Assembly: GCF_033473495.1 (NCBI RefSeq)
Contig: NC_088936.1
Coordinates: 4,464,001 to 4,528,000, forward strand
Direction: 5' to 3'
Source of the DNA: Cercospora beticola
Taxonomy: Eukaryota > Ascomycota > Dothideomycetes > Mycosphaerellales > Mycosphaerellaceae
DNA length: 64,000 bases
Positions 22,514 to 33,001 of the stretch are shown here, piece after piece (positions within the stretch are counted from its first letter, which is position 1; every line of letters starts with the position of its first letter). Made by a program: the position numbers and the translations under genes. The notes under the pieces were generated by a model. It searched no databases, was not told the DNA's origin, and worked only from the letters and a program-made list of their open reading frames with translations.

Positions 22514-23446
22514 ATGGCAGTCTCCTCACGTGTGGCCGCTGTGACGGGCGCCAACAAGGGCATTGGCCTGGCAATTGGTACGCGGCATCATCCATCCAGC
22601 CCAGACCTGTCGAAGAAGTACTAACTCGATACAGTCCGCCAACTCGCCCTCCAATACCCCAAATCACCCCTCCGATCAGGTCCCTTCCTAATCTACCTAA
22701 CAGCCCGCTCAGCAGAACGAGGCGCCGCCGCAGTAAAAGAACTCCAAAACGACCCCCAACTCAAAAACGCCAAAGTCCTCGAACAAGATGGCGGACAAAC
22801 AACCATCTCCTACCACCCTCTCGACATCAGCCAAACCAAAAGCGTCCAAGACTTCCGCGATTACCTGCACAAAGAACACCCCAAAGGCATCGACATGGTC
22901 ATCAACAATGCGGGGATTGCGCTACAAGGCTTCGACGGCAATGTAGTGAAAGAGACGCTGCAGACGAATTACTACGGCTCGCTAGAAGCTACGCAGGATT
23001 TCTTGCCGTTGCTTAGAGAGGGAGGGAGATTGGTGAATGTGTGCAGTATGGCGGGGAAATTGAATAAGTACTCGGAGGAAGTGCGACAAGCGTTTGTGGA
23101 TGCGAGTAAATCTGGGGTGCCAGATGTTACTGCTCTAATGCAACGATTCCAAAAATCGGTTGATGAGGGCCGGGAGAAAGAGGATGGATTCCCGTCGGCT
23201 GCGTATGCTGTGTCGAAGGCGGGGGAGATTGCTTTCACGAAGGTGATTGCTGCGGAAGAGAAGAAGAAGGGAAGGGATGTACTTGTTAATGCTTGTTGTC
23301 CCGGCTATGTCAAGACGGATATGACAAGAGGTGGAGGCCGGAAGACAGTCGACGAGGGAGCGCAGACGCCAGTTCTGCTGGCTTTGCACGACATTGGCGG
23401 CAAGACGGGTGAGTTCTGGCAACATGAGGATACCATTGAGTGGTAG
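22514..23446 (+). CDS. Short-chain dehydrogenase, carbonyl reductase (CBR1)-like
   Basis: Two exons, 22514-22577 and 22635-23446, with a 57-bp intron; 291 aa. The first exon carries the NAD(P)-binding glycine motif TGANKGIGLAI, which an exon 2-only model would lose. Downstream are VINNAGIA, the catalytic Ser in VNVCSMAGKLNKYSEE, YAVSKAGEIAF (Tyr-x3-Lys) and the CCPGYVKTDMTRG cofactor loop. The CCPGYVKTDM string and the insertion between the Ser and Tyr motifs are typical of monomeric carbonyl reductases, which reduce ketones, aldehydes and quinones with NADPH. The actual substrate is unknown. Confidence 0.92.
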
Positions 23447-23727
23447 GTGGAGCAACAGCACAACTGCTACGCGTTATGCAGGAGGAGCAAGCAGGTTTCA
23501 GTGAGAATACACAGTATCGCTCGATCTCAACGCTTGCGAACACGTTCAGTGTATGGATGACGCTGGGCCTCGATAACAAGATGAAGATACCATGCCTAAA
23601 CCAGCTTGTTCTGCATAGATGCCACGACAGCACGTGTGCATCTATTCTAAACAATTTCTCTCGCTATGCATTTGAACTCCAATTATGCAAGATGAGCCAT
23701 CTCTGTACAACAAATCGATCAAATTCC

Positions 23728-25375
23728 TCACACCTCTTCCCTTCCATCGACCTGGAACACAGCACTGCCATTCCCAGGCTTACTCACAACAATCGCCTCA
23801 CTCAACTTCTCCTCAGTAATATCCGGAAACTTCTTCTTGTAGTACTCTGTAACCCACTTCTGCTTAACAGCCTCAACTTTATCAGCAGGTACAAGATGCA
23901 CAGTACAGCCACCCCAACCAGCACCAGTCAACCGACTACCATATGACCCAGCGGACTTGGCAAGTGTGCAAAGCTCATCGAGTTCCGGACACGAATTTTC
24001 GTAAATGTCTCGACATGAATCCTGGGTCTCGTTCATGAGCTCACCAAGAGATTTCAGGAGCTCTGCATTCTCAGCATCCGTTTGAGGCGCAGGAGAGGTC
24101 AAAAGATCCATGAATGCCAGTACGCGACTGGCTTCGCTGAATACGTGCAATGCTCGTTGTCTGAGCTTGAACTTCTCTGCTCGGATCGGGAATTTGGACA
24201 TGTATCGTTGCTCCAAGTCTGGGATGCTGATGCCTAGAATGTCTGAGAGCTGTTCTCGTGTGTAACCCTCCTCTTGTGGCAGGTATTGGTCGACTTTGTG
24301 GATGAGGTCTTGGAGTTGTTGGCGGAAGTCCTCTTTCGAGATCTGGTGGTTGTCCTTGATGCCTTCCTTCTCCTGGAAATACGTATCGTGGAAGCCTCGC
24401 AGACTTACGCCTAGTGGACCAGAATCCGAAGGCAGGTTTGACAACCGGAAAATCTTGGATAATACCAGAGCTGCAAGTGTGACCTCGACCACTCGGAGGT
24501 TGTAACACACTGGACCTGTGGTGTGCTTGTCCGCCGCCACGAATGACTGAGCAATGACGAATGTGAGTGGTGACTTTAGCTCTGGGAATTTGACGTTCGT
24601 CGCTGAAAGTCCGGGCACAAAAGACACATAGAGAGCGGAGCCTTGCAGAGGAAACACAGAGGCAGACTGATCCATGCCTCCCGAATTCACACCCACTGCT
24701 CGCTCCGAGACAATCGCCAGCTCGACCAGCTCTTTCTTGTCAACCTGCTCCACCCCGTTGGCCTTCATCACTGCCAAAGCGCTAGCGCACACAAATGCCG
24801 CGCTACTCGACAAGCCGCCTCCTGATGGTACTGTGCCATCTGCAAGTATGTCCATGCCCACACTGCACTTGAACTCTTTCGATTTCTTGCGAAGCAATTC
24901 TGTTGCGCCAACCAAGCCTGACTTGAAGTAATTCGTCCATTCCAGTGTTGTTGAATCGATGTGTACGTCTCCAGTATCGGGGATATCGAATTCTCGTGCC
25001 TCGAATTTGTGTGAGTGTACATTGTTGAGTCGTATCGTGCTGGGTCCGGACTCTTTCTTGTGTATGGAGACTGCGAGCAAGACGTCCTCTGTGACTGCCA
25101 TTGGCAAGACCTCGTATAACGAATAGTCGATGTGCTGTCTTGTCGTCAGTACCGCTCGCATGGAGGTGTGAGCTTGCGTGGCGGGAATGTACCTCTCCAA
25201 TGATGTTCACTCTGCCCGGACTTCTCGATACGAAATCCGGGCTTTTGTTGTATGTTTCGCGGAACTGCTTGAGCAAAGCATTCCATCTTGTCGTTTGTTT
25301 TTTCAATGCATCTTCTGGGTATATCTCTGCCAAACTCTTCGTCTCAGGCACTGATTTTGCTGTTGGGACCTCCAT
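23728..25375 (-). CDS. GAL1: Galactokinase
   Basis: Two exons, 25375-25193 and 25134-23728, with a 58-bp intron that splits the galactokinase signature; joining it gives PGRVNIIGEHIDYS. The product has 529 aa. GHMP motifs are present: GTVPSGGGLSSSAAFVCASA (ATP binding), SGGMDQSASVFP and SRLTGAGWGGCTVHLVP. It phosphorylates galactose in the Leloir pathway. The open frame extends to 25390, but that codon is TTG, so the first ATG is 25375. A TATA sequence lies only about 25 bp upstream of this ATG, implying a very short leader or a different promoter. A GAL3-like sensor role cannot be excluded, but the SSA-containing GGGLSSSAA motif is intact, as in active kinases. Confidence 0.95.
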
Positions 25376-27798
25376 ATTTATGATATCCAATATGTTGCGT
25401 TTATATGCTTGAATCCAGGCTTTTGTGTGAGATCAGCCAATCTCAATATTTAGCAGCCAGTCTTCCAACTTTGCAAAAGGCGCGCGAAGAAAAGGGAAAG
25501 CAAGATTGCGGGCGCGAAAAGCGTGTCGCGGTACAGTATTTCAGCACGTCAGGTCAGTCGTCAATGCCCGCACTTGCGACTGCCCCTCCTCCACATCGCG
25601 GGCACCGGAGGAGAAGGTGCGGCGGAATTGACGGGTCTGCCCCTCCACTCTTCCGGCTCAATTCTCCTCCATATACTCAAACGATCTTCTCTCGGTGCGC
25701 TCAAGACGAAGTCAAGATTCAGGTCCTCCAACCACAAGCGTGGAGAACACTTTTTTAGTCGCGTGCTCAAAAGCGCCGTTTTCCACCTGTCAACGCATGG
25801 GGAGACTTGGCGATGAATTCAACACCCCGGTGAACGGCACAGGAACATCTCTCTCCTCCGACTGGAAAGGAAACGGTTGTGGCATGATTGATCAGCCTTG
25901 CTACGCTCTATACCAGGAGTATGACGACTGACCAAGGGCGCTGAAACAGTGAGGGCTGTTCATTGTCATACAGATCGAACATCCTGCGTTCTCTATCGCG
26001 GCTCTGATGTCGTATTGGCGCACTCGTCCCCTCCCACCCTGGCTGGTATTCCCGTCGTCATCCTGGAACATCTCGCCCTCCTTCGTCATCTACTGGGCCA
26101 CGGGGAAAGTTTCGTTGACTTCACCTTGCACTGGTCCGCGAAAGACGAAGTGCTGAAAATAATGCTCACCGTTCAACAGAGTGGTGTTCTTCTGTTCGTG
26201 CGCATCCAAGGGCAACTAGACTAGACGTCGTTTGGATCCGCGCCGCCAGTGGATCTTCTACGTACGAACGCGCTGCTGCTGACCGCCCTCAGCCACGAGC
26301 GTTGATGTGCGATTGGGAAAAGCCTAGACTCCTGGCCCATGTCGCCGCTCTTCGCACCGCTGCCGCTGCCACCGCACGTCGTGCAATCGTGCCCACGTGC
26401 CCACACCACACGCTGCAATCAAGCCACCCAAGTAATCGCGGTGTGAAGGAGCACTGTGATCAAGGTGTAGGTTACAGATGGCGAGATGATACGGCTGCTG
26501 CTAGTTGATATCTTCCTGCTCCCCGGCCGAGACTGCTGCCCAATCCAAACCAGGCGCGCGGCTTGCGAAAAAGTTCCCGGGCTCCGTGCAACTTTAGGAT
26601 GCTGATCTGCGGCTTGTTCGCGCTCCTTGCTACGGCAACAACTTCGGGGCCCTCGGTTCGGCTCTTCGACTATAAATCTTGCATACCGCGTGGACATGGG
26701 ATCTGGACAGCGCGATGTTCCTCGCTGCATTAGTCGACGAAACAACGCGCGCTGGCCACGTCTTTGTTGTGCGACTGGTGGCGTCGTAAGGCTATTCTGC
26801 TGTGTCAGGTTCGTGCAGCTCCCACTCATGCCTCATACATCTACATTCGTCCTCGACGGGCCAAGTGCAACCAGTTGTGCAGATCTGTCACAAGATGGCC
26901 TAACCAGCCCGCCGCTTCACTGCCATGCCGCTAGGGACCCGGGCCTTTGGGCGTGCATCGCATGCCATGGCGCTACCTAGGGCGGCTGGCGGGAACCAAG
27001 GAATGTCAGCTGCAAGTGTGCGCTCCCATATGATTTTCCGGCATCGTTCGGGGCTGTATAGAATTGCTGACGGATCTGAGGGTGCGTGAAGGACCAGGCG
27101 CAAAACGTTCGTCTCCAGCCGATAATGCTGCTAAAGGACGATTGGACCGCGTCAAGTGCCACCCATGTGCGACGTGGCTGATAACGGCTCTACGGTCAGG
27201 ATGATGGATTTTCTTGGGTCGCAACGTCTAGCAAGAGCAGGATGGGTAAGAAAAGGAGCGCGGCGGGCTCATTTATTGTCGTTCTACCACCCTTTACCAC
27301 ACTGACGGATCTCGCTCTTTCAGCCCTCACGCCACGAAACACGATCTTCGGTCGCACGCATCGAGCTCGTAAAGGGCTGCTTGATTTCATTGCGCATCAC
27401 TCCCCTTGGCGACTTCTCTAGCCTTTCGTCAACGCGCAGCCCAGTTACGCATTGAGTTCGCTTGCGAACAAGTTCGTGAGGCATGCATTAAACGACTCAG
27501 ACACAAAGCTACCACGCGCGATAAGCACGGGATCGTCAGACATAGCGAAGTCAATATCAAACCGATCTAAGACCCCTACCTCTGCTATCCTGCAAGCTTC
27601 CACACACAAGACATTCGGCGTCATCCTTGCGAAGCCTATTTTTCATAGCCGGATTCTTGACCATCCTCCACTATAATATCTGGGGCTGCCATTCCGGCCT
27701 GACACGCGACAACCATCTGCACTCCACATTTACTTGTCCACCAGCAACGAACTCCAACGCTTGGTCCATTTCGACGGCCTCCACCTTAACCGCCTGGC
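25376..27798. other. Long divergent intergenic region
   Basis: About 2.4 kb between GAL1 and the Cys-rich unknown gene. Several frames of 60-136 codons occur on both strands but overlap one another and resemble nothing known. A TATAAA on the minus strand lies at 25405-25400. CT-rich sequence from about 27560 to 27780 is consistent with a leader of the plus-strand gene. Confidence 0.45.
25400..25405 (-). promoter_or_regulatory. TATA-like element close to GAL1 start
   Basis: GCATATAAACGC on the minus strand lies 25-30 bp upstream of the GAL1 ATG. The spacing is unusually short for a promoter TATA box, so its use is uncertain. Confidence 0.3.
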
Positions 27799-28398
27799 AT
27801 GTGCATCGCCGGACTGAATGTCACTACGCAAACGTGTGCGCACAGATGGTACGAACTCATCCGACCTTGCAGTCCAGCAAACAATCTTCAAAACTGCCCT
27901 GAACGACTACGACTCGAGGGCTGGGAACGTCGACAGGACTCGTGCCCCTTCTGTGACGGAGCCCAGCACAGCCACTCGACACATCGACTGTTTGGCAGCG
28001 TGTCTTCTGCGAGCTCAGTCGCCTCATCACCGACAATTTCCGAAATGGGCTTCAATCGCCACAGCCGCAGAGGCAGCAGCGCAACATTCACTGGAACCAT
28101 GAGTCCACTGTCACGCGAGTCGAGCAACTGCAGTATCGAACTGGATCGAGCGACACGAGCAAGAGACATGAACGATCGAATCCACATGTATCTCTTTTCA
28201 GAACCGCACGAGATCCTGCCTTCCGCGACGAAGAATTACCCAACATACTCCGCAGCCATCTCCAAAGCTGAACAAGCAGCTGGCAGCAGTTCTGACGGGA
28301 AACCAAGGCGCACCAACTCCCTCATCAACGTCTCGCGAGGCATCAAACGCATCTCAAAGCGCTTCAGCATCAGTTCCGACATCTTCAAAAACGTCTGA
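27799..28398 (+). CDS. Unknown protein with Cys/His-rich N-terminus
   Basis: Single exon, 199 aa. Residues 1-55 have a spaced pattern that looks zinc-binding: MCIAG, QTCAHRWYEL, RPCSP, QNCPERLRLEGWERR and DSCPFCDG. I recall similar Cys-x-His-x-Trp ... CP-x-RL ... CPxC blocks at the start of many uncharacterised filamentous-fungal proteins; no function is known to me. The rest is Ser/Arg-rich and disordered-looking, with a basic C-terminal helix (GIKRISKRFSISSDIFKNV). There is no signal peptide or membrane helix. The leader upstream is CT-rich. Confidence 0.7.
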   Translation: MCIAGLNVTTQTCAHRWYELIRPCSPANNLQNCPERLRLEGWERRQDSCPFCDGAQHSHSTHRLFGSVSSASSVASSPTISEMGFNRHSRRGSSATFTGTMSPLSRESSNCSIELDRATRARDMNDRIHMYLFSEPHEILPSATKNYPTYSAAISKAEQAAGSSSDGKPRRTNSLINVSRGIKRISKRFSISSDIFKNV

Positions 28399-31300
28399 GA
28401 GAATCCCAAGAACACAGCCTCAGAACACAAGCGGCGATTTGCATCTCGTGGGTTCACAGGATCAGACCCAAAACTGCATCGATCATCAATCCAAGGCAGC
28501 GAATCCTCATCAAACCGAAATGATTCATCCGCATCTTGGCGTAATCCTTGAGGACGTGGCGAAAACCAAGAATCCTTCGCCCTCGATCATGAAGGGAGCA
28601 AGTTACGAGAAAACTGTCTGGACTGGTCCATTCAAACACACGACCGAGGAAACCAACGTGCAGGATGCATGGCATGCAAGCAGAGCACCAGAATCTCGAT
28701 GACAGGCGAGAGAGAAGACAGCAATCCTTTGGTACGCGCAAAAGCACAGCGTTCTTGTCATCGGGGGACTCATCATCTCCAATCACACACAGGGTACAAG
28801 TTTTGACGGAGGGGACGGACTGGGTGTCGCGTGGCTTGCGCATGCAGGCATGCGTGCGTGCGTGGTGTCTTGTTGGACCCGCTCCGCCCGCTGCCAATGC
28901 CAAGATGCACCAACTCAGCGGTGTGGCCTCGGCGGTCTTGGCTGGCGAGCAAACCTGAGCTGGGGAGTGGGAAGGACTACGCGCGTTTTTGTCTTCGCCA
29001 CCAGAGTTCCGGGGTTCTAGCCCTTTTCAATCATACCAAGCGCGAGGAAATACCACCGGCAAGGATTTGATATCACACAATCAGCGTAGATGATGTGGTA
29101 TGTGTTGTGCTGGTGCTGCATTGAATGCATTGCAGCTACAGCAAACGGCATGACACTACTTCGGCGATGCGCAGTGTGGGAGTTGTTGGTTCCAAGACAC
29201 TGGCGGATGCCAACACTCGTGGGGTGCATATCATTCTACGATAAGGGAAAGGTGGAGGTGTTTGTCGGCTTCGTTGCTGATTTTGGCAAAGAACTTCTTC
29301 TGCAGCTAACATGACGGAGGACGAGACAATGCCAACCTGGTTGAAGTCGATAGCTATCGAATATGGAAGGAGCGGCAATGGCGGTTGTAGTGACATTTTG
29401 CTGCGCAGTCAGTGGTCAATTAGTGAGAAACACTACTGCAATGATGACGCTGAGTTCTCATTGAGACCTCTTTTGGCAATTTGACTATCGACTACTATAC
29501 GACTGTAGGTACCCCTCTTCGCGTACTTGATAGCTCGTGTTGGTTGTTTGAAGATCAGCTTGGATTCATGTAGCTAGAGCACTTCTTGGTAACATATCAC
29601 ATGAAGTCAACGAACCACGACCATCCCATATCGATTCGGTTTCTCGACCTATGCCCTAACTCCCCTAACACCTTCATCCTTTCCCTGTAGTCGCCTCAGG
29701 CACGCCTCACTGTCATCATCGGCTCGGTCACCTCTCCCAATTCAATACGCCCCCTAGGGAACATCCTTGAACCTCATTTCTTGGCAATCGGCAGCTGACA
29801 GGCAATCAAGCACCAAATGGCGCTACTTTATAGCAAGGTACCATCATGCTAAACAGCTGGCGAACAGAAACACGCCATGAGGTATGGCAACACCATCGTG
29901 CGAGAGACCCTTAGCTCCATCCCACGAAGCGAAGCAAAACGACAAGCTAAAAGGCGGCGGGCAACCCCATGGCCGCAAGCTTGTCTGTCTAACTGTTGCG
30001 CTCGTCTCAAGCAACTACTGTAAGTGGCATTCGAGCGTGTAAGGATAGCTTACGCCAAGAAACTTTTCCGGTTCCGCATTTGTTTTATTTCCGAGGAAGG
30101 CTGTGCTGCTGGGAAGCTTTCGTCACGACGAAATGTCGACATTCTACCCTCGATTGTTCCGCAATACCTCGGAATTTCGACTGAGCGGGTAGGTGCGGAG
30201 AGAAAGAGAAAGGGAGCACATGATTCCATCGCCGTAGGAAATGTCCGAAGGATTGATGGCTGAGTTTCGCGCGGGATGATCCCATGCATATCCTAGCATG
30301 TGCAACTGAATGCTCTAGACGGCGGTCTTGTACCATTCTCTTCTTCATTTCGTACACCGCTTGGCTTGGTTGTGGCAGTTCAGTACCCAATAGATTCCTG
30401 GATACTTCGAGGGTGAAGTCGGGATGAGTCTCGGCGTTGATCCTGTGCGCCGAGAGATGCTGCAGTATCGACCAGGAAACGTCGCATAGGCGAGCCAGCG
30501 CGGGGATCAGTGTAGGTGGTTTGAGTGACTGTCACATCGTGGGGGTAGAAAGTATTCTCTCGATAGGAGGTCTGCTGTTGTTTGTGTGTCCGTCGAGTGG
30601 CGGCGTAGATAACAAGTTTGACAAAATGTATGTGTCGTGAAGAGTTTCTCCCACAGCTGCAGCGTGCCAAGATGGCTGTACACTTCTTGAGTGGCGGGAA
30701 GTACTTCGTTTCGGGGTCCGTGAATGGCAGATAGGAACCTCATGAGCTTCGGACAGTCCCAGTAATCGGAGACTGAGACCAAGACCAGATATGTTCTGAA
30801 GCTTGGTATGTCCACGTTCGACGCTCCGTCCGATTTGCGCTCATTCGTGCTCAAATCCGGTGGAAGGGAGAATGATCCCGCCAGCAATAAGGCAAGTAGC
30901 GACCATATTTCCATACACTTCTCTTTTCAACGTGAACAGTTTCTTCCCCCGCTGCACCCTATTCTCCAGCCAGATGTCTTTACGAATATGACTTCGTCAG
31001 CCTTGTTGTCCCTCACTCCTATAGGGTGTCCCATGCTCCACAGCCTCAGCAAGCATGTCGTTGTTCAGTCGAGACCGGATCTCTATGTTGATAGTCCAGC
31101 GGCCACTGAAGAGTGCCCCAGATCGATTGTTATTCTGTCGCCAGGCTCAGCCGCAACCGACAAATGCCTGGATTGGAAATTTGCGCCACGTGCGACCGGA
31201 AGCGGGTGAGTTGTGTCGTCTGAAGGCCCGCCATCGAAGTCGATACTGTAAGAACACTTCAGCGCGGTCGTGAAACTAATTGACTTACCATGAATTGTAT

Positions 31301-31639
31301 TGATATCGGCAAGCGAAACAGCGAGACCCATGAGCGTCGAAGAAAATTCGATTCTCATTCCGGGTATACAACCCTTTTACATTCTGATATTACTGTACAA
31401 TCCATGCTGCTGTCGATGTCGAATGGCTTCAATCGCCAATATGAAGAAACGTTGCTTCTCAGAGCGCCGAAAGAACTCGTATCCGCTGATCTGCCCCTTC
31501 GTCAGTCCAAGGCAAGCTTTGCATCTAAGCAATACAACTCACCCTTTCAGGAAGCCATCTACGGCTCTCTGTCCACACCACCTTGACCCTTTGCAGCAGT
31601 TAGATTGATTGTACACTTGTGTAACAGGAGAAACGATTT
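28399..31639. other. Long intergenic region without a supported gene
   Basis: About 3.2 kb. I found no recognisable protein on either strand. It contains one ORF with a signal-peptide-like start (30507-30914) and a short Zn2Cys6-like half motif near 31164 that does not extend into a gene. No transposon-like ORF or terminal repeat was seen. Confidence 0.45.
30507..30914 (-). CDS. Possible small secreted protein ORF
   Basis: Open frame of 135 codons from an ATG at 30914. It begins MEIWSLLALLLAGSFSLPP, which would function as a signal peptide, and has four Cys in the rest (one DC, FCQTC, RC). The central part (SFRTYLVLVSVSDYWDCPK) looks protein-like but matches no family I know. There is no supporting promoter element or intron. 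It may be a real small secreted protein, part of a larger gene, or chance. Confidence 0.25.
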   Translation of the reverse strand: MEIWSLLALLLAGSFSLPPDLSTNERKSDGASNVDIPSFRTYLVLVSVSDYWDCPKLMRFLSAIHGPRNEVLPATQEVYSHLGTLQLWEKLFTTHTFCQTCYLRRHSTDTQTTADLLSREYFLPPRCDSHSNHLH

Positions 31640-32118
31640 TTATTTCTGCGAAGCAAAAATTCGTCAGCCGCACCGGAATCAATACTAACCTTCCAAAACT
31701 CCTTGTCCACCTTGTCATCCTTTTTGCCATCTTGCTGGCGGTCTGCGCGTTTGCGGAATTCCTCGTTGTGTTTTCTTACCTCCTCGGACTCTTCGCCCTC
31801 TGCAGGTCGCGCATCGTTCAGGATCTTTGGCTGAGCTGCTGCGCCATCGTTGCTCTGAGATTGTCCGCTGCTGCTGCCGCTCGATGATGGCTGTGAAGAT
31901 TCGCTGGACTTGCTCTTGCCGCCAGTCGAAGGTGGTGGAGGACCTGGATGTTCCTTGTCGTGGCTCTCCTTCTCTAGCTCTTTGCCGTGCTTGTGTGCGC
32001 CCGAGCCGTAGTCGCCAGAGGCGAAGCGGAAGGAGGAAGTGGTGAAGGGAGCAGCAGCTCGGGAGATAGGTGCGACGCGTGCTGCAGTAGCGGTGCGGAA
32101 GGTACGTAAGAGAAACAT
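31640..32118 (-). CDS. Small unknown protein with mitochondrial-type presequence
   Basis: Two exons, 32118-31690 and 31645-31640, with a 44-bp intron (GTTAGT, GCTGAC branch, CGCAG). The second exon encodes only Lys and the stop, giving 144 aa ending KEFWKK. The N-terminus MFLLRTFRTATAARVAPISR is an import-type presequence. A Ser/Gly/Gln-rich linker follows, then a charged conserved-looking block (KILNDARPAEGEESEEVRKH, NEEFRKRADRQQDGKKDDKV). I recall similar short fungal mitochondrial proteins ending in the same D-K-V-x-K/R-x-F-W string; their function is not known to me. Without the splice the frame runs about 30 codons into unrelated residues. Confidence 0.65.
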
Positions 32119-33001
32119 TGTTGTTGCAGGTGGTTCTTGCTGGATTGGTAGTAGTTGACGGAACAAGCTCAAAGCGTCTGCGAAGTAGGAGGAGCTTGAG
32201 CGGGATCTAGAATAGAAGCAAGTAGTAGTGAAGGAGGAAGGGCGCAGAGAGGAGACGTTCTGCACGACCAACGGCACGTCTGATTCATGAGTGACGACAT
32301 CGATATGCGGACGCGTGCTTGCGTGATGTTGCTTCTTTGCGCCGTTTCTCGAACCGTGCGCTGTTATCAGCTTATCGGAAATCAAATGAGTGTGTTGTAC
32401 GACACATGGAGCACCGTAACATGATGGATGCGGCTCACTGGTGATGATATTGCTCGAGCAAGTGAAGGTCGAGACGCGATGAGACGCGATGCCGCGGAAA
32501 ATCCAGCGGACCCTTCTCCGGCACTTGACTACTCCCAAAACGACATCATGCCGGTAGTGGAACAGACTCTGCGACTATACTTGTTCCTCTTCCTTGCCCT
32601 GCTGACTCGGCATTGATCCGCTCGACAGCGTGGAACTGACGTGAACCATGGCCTCAATACAGCGCATTTATATAATTACAAGCTTCTGCATTTATCTCGA
32701 TCATACGAACTGCCATTCTTCTCGACATATATACACTACAGGGTATTACAATCTCACCTCCTCTCACTGCGACGCACCCCTTGCTCTCGGTCTCGGCGTA
32801 TTCATACCCGCATATAAAAGACCCAGTGCCAGCTCCTCACTCGTGGCCGTTCGCACCCTAGATTCCGGCCTCTTGGGTTCGGGCGATTTGCCTCGATCAG
32901 CAGTCGCAGAGGCATCTTGATGAAGAACGGCCGCAAGGGAGCTGAGGAAAGACAATTCTCGTCAGCGAAACTGGCCAAAGCATTTGGAGATGGTGCATTT
33001 C
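32119..33001. other. Intergenic region
   Basis: Promoter of the small mitochondrial-type protein and 3' region of the single-pass membrane protein. The open frame on the minus strand from 32118 to 32538 lacks conserved features and is probably a leader. No other gene seen. Confidence 0.45.

Noticed and set aside
31164..31222. Short frame with C-x2-C-x6-C (ICATCDRKRVSC), like the first half of a Zn2Cys6 cluster
   Set aside because: It ends in a stop after a few codons. A possible donor (GTGAGT) exists, but no downstream exon supplies the second three cysteines or a regulator domain.
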